This document shows, one piece after another, positions 11,601 through 22,389 of a stretch of DNA of 64,000 bases. The stretch's first letter is position 1, and the number at the start of each line of letters is the position of its first letter. The stretch comes from Sparassis latifolia. Taxonomy: Eukaryota > Basidiomycota > Agaricomycetes > Polyporales > Sparassidaceae. The stretch lies in the NCBI GenBank assembly GCA_018466975.1, contig JAENRS010000022.1, forward strand, positions 806,001 to 870,000, read 5' to 3'. Made by a program: the position numbers and the translations under genes. Under the pieces are notes generated by a model. The model was not told where the DNA came from, made no database searches, and was given only the letters and a program-made list of their open reading frames with translations.

Positions 11601-13722
11601 CGGGAGCAGTCGTCTACGGGTCTCGTTCCCCGGCAGCATTAGCTGGGAAACGAGGAACACTGCTCGTCGCTACTTCACGTCCGGTTTACTTCAGCGAGTG
11701 CTGGTGCGCAGTGATGTCCCGCGCGGGCTGTGCACCGAAGGATGCTGAGTGCATTATCTGTAATACACTCTTGGAAGTGTAGAAGATCGGCCACCGACAA
11801 AATGTATTTCCCGCCCCCGGCCGACATCGCGGCATCGGCGCATTACGAACACGACAGAGAGCATCTCTGGCCGTCCGACGAGCGAGCCGAGGTCTTCTCC
11901 ACACAGGGACGACGAGCACCCCAGGTCTGACCATACGCAGGCGTTCCGAGATCGCAAGGTCCCGCAGAGTTAGTCGACAGCCCGGGGACTGGGAGGGCCT
12001 ATTCGCATTCCCCGCGCGGCCGCTGTACGACGGCCGCAGCGCGAATTGCCTGCAAAAAGCGTCGTCCGCGGAATAACCGCATCCATCGCGACGTCTCGCG
12101 CGTCGCAAACTCGTACGACGCGGCGGAGGGACTGACCGACCCTTGGAACAACGCCACCATAGCACAGCGCGGACGCTGCGCTGCTGAGATTGGGTGCCCG
12201 TTCGCCCGGGCGCGGAGAGCGTCAGATTGCGGTCTACGTGCGGTATCCGATCGTCGACAAGTCGATCCAGAGCGCTGTGCCCGAGACGAGGGGGTCGGTC
12301 CGTCGCCGAAGGCGGGTAACGGAGGCGAGGGATAGCGTGCGTCGTCCAGCTGACGAAGCAGGCCCCACTCAGCCTCGGCTCGGGAATCTCTCGTTCGGCG
12401 GCGCCGACCCGATGCTGGTCCGCCAGCCCAACGCCCACGCACGAGCGCAAGCGAACGAGAGGAAAAAGCATTTTCTCGGAGCTTCACTGGCCTCTGTCTC
12501 GTCCCTGGTACGCGGTGCAGGGCGTCCGTCTAGTCGTTGGCCCCCCCCGCCCGGATGGAGTGTCCTACCTAGTCGAGCGTCGTTGGGTTAGGTTCCTGCC
12601 GACGGTGCACCGCGTCAGATTGCGGCACACCCTGGGGGGGGTGGGGACGACTCGCTGACTGCGACAGCGACACATCACGTCCAACGTCCCGCCCTGCAGT
12701 GCTATCCCCGGACGGCCCGAGACGACGAGCAGCCCGCGCCACTGTCGCCAGCCAGCCTGATCACGACGGCCGGGAAACGCTGTTGCTGGGGTGAGCTGGC
12801 CGGGGCCTTGCCCGTGCCGGGAGAGGCGCGGACGAGTGGGCGACCCGGCAGGAAAGGACTCCCGGCTGGGTTGTCCGCTCGTTCTCGCTCGCTTCGTGCT
12901 TGTACGTGTGGGATGGGGTGAGGTGGTCGGACGGGTTGGATGGTCGAGGGGAGGTGGGACGGAGGTGGAGGTGGAGAGATGGAGAGCAGAGTACTTATCG
13001 GTTGGTCGAGTGCGTCGTGCAAGGTTGTGCGTGAGAGAAGGAGGGTCATGACGAGGATGGAGGGACTGCATGCATACGGGGGAGTCGGAGCCGTATCGGT
13101 CCTTACGCGTCGTCCCCATCCAAATTCGACGGCGACACGGGAGAGGTTTGGCGCGGGCCCGGGAGGCGCTGCGCGGACGATAAACGTTTCGCGCGCGCTC
13201 GTGAGGGCAGCACACGATGGGCGATATGTGAGAGCTTACCAGAGGAGGCCAGCCATCGTGAGCGTCGTCGACGGCAAGTGCGACGGCGGGCTACGACAGA
13301 AATGCACAAACGGACGGGGGTAGTCACTGTGAAATGGTGAAACCGCTGGAGTCCTGCGCGACGTCGGGAGTGGGGTGTGTAGTGCGCCACTGCCTGCGCG
13401 GAGGAGCCGAAGGGCAGTTGAGAGGGCGTGGTTCGCTGCGACACATGCTGGGAAGCCTTTCGCCAAGCGATTAAATGCAAAGACACAACGTCTCCTGGAA
13501 GTGCCTGCCGGAGGATGGGTTGGGTGTTGAAAAGAAAGAGAGGTTGGTCTGGAGCCCAAGGACATTATAAAATGATGCATGGGCCCGTCAAGAGGTGACC
13601 GAAAGGCCCACCTTCGCACTGACCAAGTAAGACACGTACACATCCTCGGTCTCAGCGAGTTTCTTGACTGGGTTCCAGACGATCATTATAACACATCCAT
13701 CTCATTTCGCCCTCGCTCCTCT
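11601..13722. other. GC-rich stretch, no supported gene
   Basis: Long open frames occur on both strands (for example 11686-12471 and 12565-13215 minus), but they are Arg/Pro/Ser-rich, overlap each other, and show no family motif. I read them as chance frames in GC-rich DNA. Positions 12930-13060 are purine-rich. Confidence 0.5.
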
Positions 13723-14265
13723 TCACGCTCTGCGCTGCTTGTACCCAGGGCCTGAGAGTGCAGCGGGTGGGCCAACGTCGTTGGAAGGCAAGGCAGGAGA
13801 CACCCGAGCGACACAGTCGAAAACGTCTTCCTTGTCCTCAGATTTATAGCACTGTCTAATAGCAAGCTCGAAATTCAGTTCCATTCCGTCGAGGCTAAAA
13901 TACACGAGCAAAGGTCGCAAATCCCCGAATGTGCACATGCACGCTATTTATCCCGGCGACAACTGAACTTTACAAGTGCGGGTAGCTTATCGATGTCGGC
14001 AGGATCGTCAAAGTCGTCCGGCATGCTCAAGATGTGGCGGAACTCCTCGAGCGGGACTTGCCACCGGGCCAGCGACTTGTGCGCATATCTTGGCCAGTCG
14101 AAGTCGGGTTGCTTTTCCATCTCGTGCTTCATCTCCGACCAATTCGAGCCCTCGAACCCGAGGGCGAACGCTATGCGATCGCGCGTGTACCACAGCCGTT
14201 TGAGGCATTCATGGGGAGAAAGTGCCTCGTCCTGCCGCCGCGATACCGAATCAAAACTACATGCC
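13723..14265 (-). CDS. Exons of an unrecognised protein (partial, possibly broken)
   Basis: The minus strand from about 14265 to 13944 reads through ALSPHECLKRLWYTRDRI, FALGFEGSNWSEMKHEM, DFDWPRYAHKSLARWQ and PLEEFRHILSMPDDFDDP, ending in a stop. Composition and codon pattern look protein-like. A second minus-strand frame, 13938-13723, reads RPLLVYFSLDGMELNF and LAIRQCYKSEDKEDVFDC. No splice pair that keeps frame between the two was found, so this is either a gene with a missed intron or a broken one. An upstream acceptor (CTCTTTCAG, about 14277) suggests more 5' exons. No known family is recognised. Confidence 0.4.
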
Positions 14266-14269
14266 GGTC

Positions 14270-15429
14270 TGAAAGAGGGGCTATGTGCGTACCGCGTGCT
14301 CCGTTTGTCTTTCCGTCTCAGGTGCCCGTGCTCGCGTAGAGGATGAGGACTTCTGCAAGCTTATGCTCTCGTCCCCGCTTGACAGGTGTCCCTCGTCGTG
14401 TTTACCTTGTCCATCGGACGTAGGGGTGTTACCGTGATGCCCATCCCTGTGCCGATCCCGGGAGCGGTGATTCCCCTCACCGTTTTGAGAATACCGACGA
14501 GATGTGCATATGACAGGGGGCGTAGTGCACGCTCGACCCCGACAGAACGAGTCAAGTACAGTCGAGAGAGCAGAGACATGGCCGCGGGTGGTAGGGCTAG
14601 CGAAGAAGGGGGTCGACGACGGCACCGATGTTGATGACGCACGGGATGTGCGTCTATTCGATCGCGCACGGTCTGGCAGCGTCCAGCGGGGGGATGGCGC
14701 AATATTTTATGAGGAGACTGGAATCGATGCGCGACTGCGGGAAGGGGCTCTTGCGGGGATGGTGAGGAGGCAAGTATCAGCTGCCAATGACGGTGCGGCG
14801 TGCGCGTCAAGCGTCGACATACAAGGATGTTGGCGATGACGTCAAGCCGACTGTGGATCGCGGACTCGGAGGCATTCCCCGAAACTCTCCCTTCCTTCAA
14901 AACCCTGTTAACCAAGCTCGTAGAGTGGACCGGCAGACTTGAGTGGGCACGGCCGAGCTGGACATGGCATTCGTGGAGGCGTGCACAGTCTGTATGCTCA
15001 TCGCTATCGCCATCGCCATCCTAGCGCACCGGCAGACCGGCGGACCCCCTTCGAGCGACACTGCCTGAATCGAAGCAGACGAAGTTTTCGAACGTCTCCC
15101 AGCAGAGCTCCGCCAGCTCTGGCCGGAGTGGGACACCCAAAGTGCGTTGGACTTCATGCCGAATTCGTGGGTGCCGAAACAACCCTGTTTGGACGTCCAT
15201 CGCTACTGGGGGGACGCGCATCGCGGACGTCTCGTCTGCGTTCGTCCGATGGCTGAGCAGTTAGTATGGACGGATAGAGGGCGCGCCCAGTCTTCCGCCG
15301 CTTCCGTACGCCAGGTGGATGCAGGCACGGAACACAGCGGAGGGTGCGTCGGGTGAAGTTCTGACTTTGCTTCTCAGGCCGCCCAACCACTACACGGCGC
15401 GCCTAGCGTGCAGTGGCGCGCGGTGTGTA
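14270..15429. other. Intergenic or decayed sequence
   Basis: No complete gene. A short plus-strand stretch near 15083-15190 reads VFERLPAELRQLWPEWD and looks coding-like, but it has no start, family match or clean splice context. Confidence 0.35.
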
Positions 15430-15900
15430 CGAACTTGTGATGTGTGTTTTTGTCCCCGTCTTCGCGGTGGTCCTCACACTGTTTTGGCTCCGTTCGCGAG
15501 TGAGACTGTTCCCGGTGTACGGCCACATCCTGTTTGTGGCTGACGAATTGACTTACTCCTAATGATGATACGTGCACTGATGACATCATATAGGAGAGTG
15601 GAAGGGTGGACAGCAGAGAAGGCCGGAAGGATACAAGATCACCCAGTGGCTGGTTGGAGAACCGTCGGGCCTTTTTGCCATTCCGTATCAATACGAAAAT
15701 GACTATAAGAACTGGAATCGTTAGGTATGCCTGGACCTGGACCACGTCAGTGAGCCCTATCTCACCATCTCATCTAGATAACACTAGGATCGACGCTGAG
15801 CAGCCAGTCTGCTTCCGCGTGTTCCCCAGCCCGCCAGGAACCCGGGCCTTGGTGCAAGTCACGCTCAGACCAGCAGTGAATGGCGTTATGATCGTGCGTG
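15430..15900 (+). pseudogene. Broken gene remnant with one membrane segment, unrecognised
   Basis: Three plus-strand pieces look coding: a hydrophobic segment VFVPVFAVVLTLFWLR (about 15450-15500), then EGYKITQWLVGEPSGLFAIP followed by YQYENDYKNWNR (15630-15724), then VCFRVFPSPPGTRALVQVT (about 15808-15865). A TAG stop at 15722-15724 directly after NWNR is followed in frame by CLDLDHVSEPYLTIS, which itself looks coding. A nonsense mutation in a single exon therefore seems likely. No family is recognised. Confidence 0.4.
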
Positions 15901-16277
15901 TTTTACATTTAACGCCAGCGGTACATACCGCGGTCTGTGATCAGGCTGAGCGTCTTGTGTATCACTACCTAGGCTGCTTGCCATCGTTGTTCGATCCTCC
16001 GATGCTAGAGCCGCGTTTAGACCGGTCTCATTCTGGCACAAAATATATACGATGACAAGATGACTGGACGTAATGAAGCGCAGTAATATATAGATCGTGG
16101 TGAAGGTCCGAATACGAGGATATGCGTGAACGTCAGACGGAACAATAGATTATACCCAAGTCACAGAAAGGACATAAGGGACAGAAGAGAGGAGTATTTG
16201 GTGCATACATTAGGGCATCGAGACGCCGACGAATGACCAAGTGGACGAAGTCTATGGTGGTGACGCTCCCAACGGGT

Positions 16278-18077
16278 TTACGACAAAGTGTCGACGTCCG
16301 ACTCCGCAGAGACACCGGCACCAGACCGTTCCAGCGTCTCCTGCCGTAATTTATCTAACATCCCCGGAGCATAATTGCTGAGGGGACTGTGTAGCCCAGC
16401 ACGGTACAACCTGCGTAGCTCGTCGACGAGAGCGGGAGGGATGCATTCAGTATGCGCACCCACGAGGCTCTCGAGAGCGATGCACAGCTCGTCAAGCACC
16501 GACGGGAGGATGGGCTCCAGAGTGCCGAATGGCGGAGTCGTCCGTTCTCCACCGCTATTTGCCTTATGGATTGTGGGACCTGCGAGAGCAAGACACGCAA
16601 GTCGTCGAATAGACGAGTCTTCTCTTCAGTCTCCTGGCAAATTTTCTCTTCTATCTCCTCGGGAATCTTTTCTTCCATCTCCTCGGTCAGCTGTTCGTGC
16701 ACGGAGGAAACGTACGTCGCGAAGTGCACGCTGAGGATGCACGTCTTCACGAACGTCATCACGTCTGTACGTGAGTTGAGCCCTCTGGCCCATTCGATGA
16801 GAATAGAAACAGCTGTCATCGTATAATCAGCCTTGGTATTGGCGAAAAAGCAAAGTATGAGAACGAACCGTCCGCAGGGATCTCGCATCTTTGAAGGCAA
16901 CTCTTCCAGTTATCCCACAAAATGTTGCAAACCTCCGACGGAGATCCCGTAGCTCGCCCATAGCGCACGACGACTTCGCATATCGAGCCGCATACATGCC
17001 CCCGGGCCCTTCGAACGAGGCAGAGCCATCGGAGCGGCCAGAAAGCGCAGTCAGGATAGAAAGAAATTTTGGTGAAAGCTGAACGGGTTCACTGCGAGCA
17101 TCCTCCGCTAACAGCCTGTCCATGAGGATGGCAGTCAGGTCGGCGGTGCCATCGTCATATTTGCCCTGCCCGCTGTGTGGCAGACCATGCTCAGCGCCTG
17201 ACTTCTGGACGCTCGAGCGAAGGACGCGCTCCTCGAGGATCTCCACAACACAGTCCATGGCATCCGCAGGACTGAGGTCGTTAAGGCAAGAGTCATTGAT
17301 TTCTTGCAGGGATTTACGATCTACGAGGGAGTTGTTGATATGCACTAATGCATCACGATCCCACCGCTGTCCGTCGTGTGTGACCACACGCCACTCGCGC
17401 ACAACATCGTCTTTCTCGCCAAAGCTGGCTATGGTGAACAGGAGCCATGAGAGCGGAGACTTGTACGGGCATGATGCAGAAAACACCGGGGCGGTAGCCG
17501 TCAGCATCCAGAATGAAATCCAGAAGGTGACGATGATGGTGAGCATGATTGCCACCGCTTTATTGAGCTTCCACGCGAAGCAGAGAAACGCTGCAAGAAA
17601 GAAAGCGACGGATATTTGCAGGAGCAGGGAGATGGCGCTCACGACCTTCTGGACACCCCAGCGGTGAACGCCATAGTGTCGAAATCGGCGGACGCGAACG
17701 ATATCTCTGGGTTGCTCGGGTAGCTCGATCAAGTATTCGCGCAGCCATTCTTTGACCAGGATCCCAATTGATGCAGAAAGAAGACTGCATCCGAGACTTG
17801 CAAACCACATGGTGTTGTAGAATACAGTGGTGAAAGCAATATTCTTGCTTGCACCCTCCTGCTGTAGCTCTTGATATGCTGCGATAATGAATGCAGTCAG
17901 AACGCCTGAAAATAGACCGGCCTACAGGGCATGATCAGAGTCGCATCCAGTTTTTACAAACGTGAAGTCGACGAACGAAAGTAAGCAGACTGTCGATGTG
18001 TTCAACCCAGCGCTCCCTCGTTTCATTCGCGTGATTTTCTAGGATACGTGCACACTCTGACCATGCCGTGTAGGCGA
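16278..18077 (-). CDS. DUF6535 membrane protein, copy 1 (probable frameshifts)
   Basis: Core exons 18077-17977 and 17921-16827 are joined by a 55-nt phase-0 intron (GTTCGT...TGTAG). The protein has the DUF6535 layout: an AWSECARILE motif, then hydrophobic segments AGLFSGVLTAFII, FASLGCSLLSASIGILV, ISLLLQISVAFFLAAFLCFAW and IIVTFWISFWMLTATA, followed by a long hydrophilic tail. A further exon near 18130-18336 is likely, but its phase does not fit cleanly. At about 16868 the reading shifts frame: the copy at 31 kb reads on through ARPCGRFV, while here an extra base turns it to ARSLRTV. A second shift occurs near 16540, after which the frame LDELCIALESLVGAHTEC continues to a stop at 16278. It may be a recent pseudogene or carry assembly errors. 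Function of DUF6535 is unknown. Confidence 0.6.
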
Positions 18078-19000
18078 CTGTACTGGACCCTGCCTTGTCT
18101 TCAGGCTATACCGGAACAGATTCAGATATGCTAACAGTCGAAAAAGAAGGTACACACTTTGCTTCCACCGGCCAAGCTTACCCCACTGGTGCGGCGATTC
18201 GGACGAGCAGCGCTGCCAGGCCTTCGGATACGCGACGGGATGCTACCAACACGGGGACTGGGCGTCGACAACGGTGTCTTCTCTTCCTCCTCTCCATCCA
18301 GAGCTTTATAGGTCAATCGCTGGAATATGATCAGTACTAAAGTCTTGTATGGGGGCAACGGTTAGGCATTGTACGTACCCTACTATGTGTCACTTTCCCG
18401 ATCCTAACAGGCATTGTGAATTCGCGCACTACAAGAGATAACTTGGAATAAGTCGGAGGTGGAGACGAGAACAGGTCGGCCTTATTTCAATGTTCTGATT
18501 ATATAGAACCAGAACGAAGCGCACTGAGGGAAAGGCTTCATTACCGACCTCCATCGGATGTGCTTGCGTGCGCAGCTGGCTTCAATTTGACCACAGCATA
18601 GCATACCGTCTTAATGAAGCGGGTCGCACTGTCGTGAATGAGGTGAAGCAGGAGCAAGGATGGAGAGAGGTCTGCTGCAGAAGTGGTAGCGGCGTCTCTG
18701 CCACATCTGTAAGCCCTACTCGCTGAGAGATGACAAATGCGCATTCCGCTGCGCGAACTCAAAGATCATATCACAGTGCGAAGAGAGACCACAACAGAGT
18801 GTATGATCGCCCGACACTGCATAGTGTTGTGCTCATGTATATGGCCACCGGAGCATGTCGCGAAGGCCTGGCAAAGAACAACGAAAGCAGACATAAGTGC
18901 GCCGTTAGAACGAAATGGATAACAGGCAGGACGTACCGCGCTGACTTTATATCAAACAGACAATAAAAGGTTGGTGCAAGTATTTTGAAGTGAGCACGTC
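16278..19000. repeat. Segmental duplication, left copy
   Basis: This segment resembles 31060-33130 by eye across the DUF6535 gene and beyond its 5' end. For example, 18560-18660 aligns with 32770-32890 (GTTGGCTTCA...GTAGCAT and ACTGCCGTGAAT blocks). Both copies have the same orientation. Confidence 0.65.
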
Positions 19001-19160
19001 CGGAGTAAGGTAAGTGGAAGCATCAGCGTATTCGTTCAAAACGCAGTATGAAGAGAATGTCAACGCGCCTCGCTATTGGAAATGTAAGCCATGGCATGGA
19101 TAAGGCGTAAGCGTACGGACGCAACGCATGGCCTAGCAGAAGGCCGATATCGAAGCATGG
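18078..19160. other. Upstream flank of DUF6535 copy 1
   Basis: Contains the possible first exon of DUF6535 (about 18336-18130, minus, reading EEEEKTPLSTPSP with a GTAAGC donor) and duplicated flank. No other gene seen. Confidence 0.4.
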
Positions 19161-19164
19161 TAGT

Positions 19165-20110
19165 CAGGCGCTCGTGTTCTTGCGACGTCGACTCAGAACA
19201 CCACCGCGCTCTAGCTCCAGACCACCGAACCCTCTCCAGTCACTTGAGCTGAGCGAACCGCCCAATGGCAAGATCGACGGCTCGACGAGAAATAAAACAA
19301 TCCATAGAAGTAGCAATGTCAGTAGACAATCCCTGCGGCGTGGAAGCCATGCTGTCAGCTGGTGGCAATATTGCTGTTTCCTGCTCTTCCGAATAAGTAA
19401 ACACCGCCAGCGCTAGCGAAGGCGCAGCTGTGGTCCAAGCCAGCAGAATCAGCAACGATGTCTCAGGGGTCATCTTCGCAGCGTCCTCGTTGAGAACGGC
19501 CGTACGGACAGGCCTTGCAAGTTGACTGAGTCTTACACGATATGTGAGACGCCCGGAGGTTGCCGAGAGTTGGTGACGGGCGTGCAGTGTTCTTCGTCTT
19601 TGAAATTGTATTTTCTCGCTTAGCTTGCCTACAGAATACACGCGGTTCAGTGCATTTCTGGCGATCATATAGCCAACCACAGGTCGCAAAAACCTTATAT
19701 GGGCACATGGAGTCTGATAGTGGTTCAACCCATGCCAATGCAGTCTCCTAGAGACGAGGGGTGTCTGGGTGGCCTCGGCATGCAGCGGACTATCAACCAC
19801 AGAGTGAAGACTGGGCTTAGGAGGCCGCAGAACGCGCGCCAGCTTCAAAGCTCCATGCACGATAAGCCCGCGCGCCGTGTCCGTCTGGCCATGCGCAACG
19901 CGGACGCTGCGAGGATGGCCCCTGCGATGATACTCAGTCCGCTCGGACACCTCGTTCCTGATGATAGGCTGGCTTGGACCACACCTGCGCCGGCAGTGTA
20001 CTCCTTCCTGTCAGTGCGCGTCTCGACCGGTGTCGGTCCCAACATCGCTCGTCGCGCAGGCCGCCAGTTTGCCAAGGCGGCGCGCCGGGGCGGAGGTTAT
20101 CGAGAACGAC
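19165..20110. repeat. Diverged repeat family R1/R2, first copy
   Basis: 19165-19290 resembles 21370-21485 (shared CGTGTTCTTGCGA.GTCGACTC and CTCTAGCTCCAG). 19855-20100 resembles 21705-21925 (shared GCGCCGTGTCCGTC, ACACCTCGTT and AACATCGCTCG). Order is conserved, so one unit of about 1 kb was duplicated and one copy later shortened. No coding function is evident. Confidence 0.55.
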
Positions 20111-20269
20111 GACGGTCGGGTCTCGGTGGGGAAACCGCCTCGTGGCTGATCACAGGCGCGACAATGCAGACTGATTGTGATCCCCCCGTCCAAACAGGCC
20201 GGAAGACCACACGCCAACGCTAGTTGGCTCTGAGCGTAGAACGCGCACTGCGGATGAGAAGTTCGTACT

Positions 20270-20520
20270 AGCAACTGGATGAAGGATGGGTCGAGTTGGG
20301 ATAGAGATGGGGTGGGGATCGTGGATGCAGGCGCGGATGACAGTAAATGACTAGAAATTCCACTTGGAGCGCACACACAGGGGAAACGGGGACTAGGAAT
20401 AGGAGACGCAAGGGCGAGACGATAATTATCTTGGGCGCGCGGGAGGGGCACTGGAACGTAGGAAGGAACGACGGGAGTAAAGCTAGGCAATAGAGGACAT
20501 CGAGGAGATCGTTCTCAGTC
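20270..20520. repeat. Repeat R3, copy 1
   Basis: Shares AACTGGA.GAAGGATGG, AATAGAGATGGGG-like purine runs, CAGTAAATGACTA, GGCGCGC and CGGGAGTAAAGC with 20990-21240, and more weakly with 23290-23540. Confidence 0.5.
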
Positions 20521-20989
20521 TGCGGGGCGTTCGGGTGCTGGCGCTGGCATGGTCTCCGGCCTGGAAAGAAACTTCGTGGCGATCTGGTATAAAGAATAAG
20601 AAACCCGCAGTGCCGCGAGTTTTGGACACGGGAACGTGTCAGCGAAACTGACACACCGATATCGTACGTTGGAGCCCCGCCGCTCCAATCTCCACAAACG
20701 AGGCAGTCAGCCACCAGGAACGAGCAAGCGAGCGAGTAGGAGAGGTGCGCTGGCACATTCACCAGTCGCGCAAACCCAAACATCCTGCGTATGCGCTTGC
20801 ACGAAAGGAGGTGCAGTCGGCGGCGCAGTAGTTACTGAGCACAGAGATGCGCCAGAGCAAATCTCCGTTCCTCGTACGTGCATCCGTCGGAAGGGGAGAA
20901 TGCCGTAGACGCCGCGGGGTGAGGGCGGGGACGACTGGGGATGTATGGTAGACACGTGACCCGCATCGAGCTTGCGTGCGCCGGGTGAG

Positions 20990-21240
20990 GTGGTAGCAAC
21001 TGGAGGAAGGATGGAGGCAGCTGGAATAGAGATGGGGCGCGGGGGGTCGACGCGGACGGCAGTAAATGACTAAACTTCAACTTGTAGCGGATATATTCAG
21101 AGAGTCAAGGGATATGCAACAGAGAAGTATAAGCAAAAGACAATATTGCGCGCAGGAGGGGCATAGGCATTTAAAAAGGACCAACGGGAGTAAAGCCAAG
21201 CAATCGAGCCGCGATCGAGGACGTCGAGAATATCGGCTTT
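20990..21240. repeat. Repeat R3, copy 2
   Basis: Aligns with 20270-20520 over its full length, including CAGTAAATGACTA, GCGCGCAGGAGGGGCA and AACGGGAGTAAAGCC. The copy is diverged, roughly 70-75% by eye. Confidence 0.5.
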
Positions 21241-21369
21241 GCCAGCCGCTCGACTGCTAAGGGGAGTCTGCAGCATCCAAAGATCATTCACACCGGACTG
21301 GGTCATACAGGCGCATTGCATGGCTTAGTAAAAGGCCGCTGAGCACGTCGCCAGGGTCGCGACTCGAAG

Positions 21370-21925
21370 TGCGGCGGTCAAGTGCCCGTGTTCTTGCGAT
21401 GTCGACTCGGAACACCTCGCTCTAGCTCCAGGCCTCCGCACCCTCTCCAGTCACTTGGGCTGCGCGCACCGCCTAATGGCAGTCGATGACGACTCCATCC
21501 GACACCATTACGACCACCCGATCTTCGTGCAGATGGGTGGTACGAACTTGTGTGTCCGCCGTGTAATTTATGCCCTGCAGAGGGTTTGTGTTAGTATATT
21601 GCATGCGTCCTCGACTCCCCTTCCCTCTCACCTGTCTGTCGCAGTATCGAAGCGCATGAAATGAATAGTCTCTAGTGGCTGCATGCGTTGGACCACAATC
21701 GACAGTGCGCCGTGTCCGTCCGGCCGTTCTCGAGGAGGACGATGCAGGGATGACCGTGCGGCGATACAATCCACTCTGACACCTCGTTGCCGACGACGCT
21801 GGCCGCTGCTCCTTCGCTGATGCTGGCTACTTCTTCCCGTCGGTGCCCTTCTTAACTCGCGTTGGTCCAAACATCGCTCGCGCAGCTCACCATCTGCCAA
21901 GGACGTGCGCCGGAGCGATCCAGCG
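21370..21925. repeat. Diverged repeat family R1/R2, second copy
   Basis: Shortened counterpart of 19165-20110: the R1 part at 21370-21485 and the R2 part at 21705-21925 lie closer together. No gene seen. Confidence 0.5.
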
Positions 21926-21984
21926 GAGACGCGCACCTCCCCTCCCAGCTCCGCCGACATACATCCCAAAACCCGCGCAAGATG

Positions 21985-22053
21985 TCGATGATGTCCCGCA
22001 CTTCAACAACGTGCATGAGTCATGCACGTTGTTGAAGTGCGGGACATCATCGA
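21985..22053. repeat. Perfect 34-bp inverted repeat with 1-nt centre
   Basis: Arms 21985-22018 and 22020-22053 are exact reverse complements around a single G at 22019. Arm core CCCGCACTTCAACAACG. Transcribed from either strand, this would fold into a very stable hairpin; as DNA it is a near-perfect palindrome. Confidence 0.9.
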
Positions 22054-22288
22054 TGACGATCCATGCCAACCCCAGGAAGCACTCCTGGAGCCTGTCGTCA
22101 TCGCAAACTCGCCTCGTTCCAGAGATCTTATGCCTATGGTCGAAGCCATCCCAGTAAGGGGTTCCACAAGACCAGCAACCGTAAGGTTTGGCGTTGGAAG
22201 ACCCATACTGGGCATGGAAGTCATGGTAAGCGGAGAACGTGCCCATGTGGATGCGATCGCAGGCAAAGGCGGAAGTGTGTGACATCAG

Positions 22289-22388
22289 AGCCTCTTGGGC
22301 TAACATGACATGACAAATACGGGTGTCATGTAAGTCAAGACCTTATACAACACCTGTATTTGTCATGTCGTGTTAGCTGAAGAGGCCT
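22289..22388. repeat. Imperfect inverted repeat, about 37-nt arms
   Basis: Left arm about 22289-22326 (GCCTCTTGGGCTAAC, then TGACAAATACGGGTGT) pairs with right arm about 22350-22388 (ACACCTGTATTTGTCA, then GTTAGCTGAAGAGGC). The loop is about 24 nt and there are four mismatches. It may be a small non-autonomous element or a hairpin RNA. Confidence 0.8.
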
Positions 22389-22389
22389 G

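Noticed and set aside
11686..13215. Large overlapping minus-strand frames (261 and 216 aa) with plus-strand counterparts
   Set aside because: GC-rich, Arg/Pro/Ser-rich, open on both strands, no domain or splice logic.
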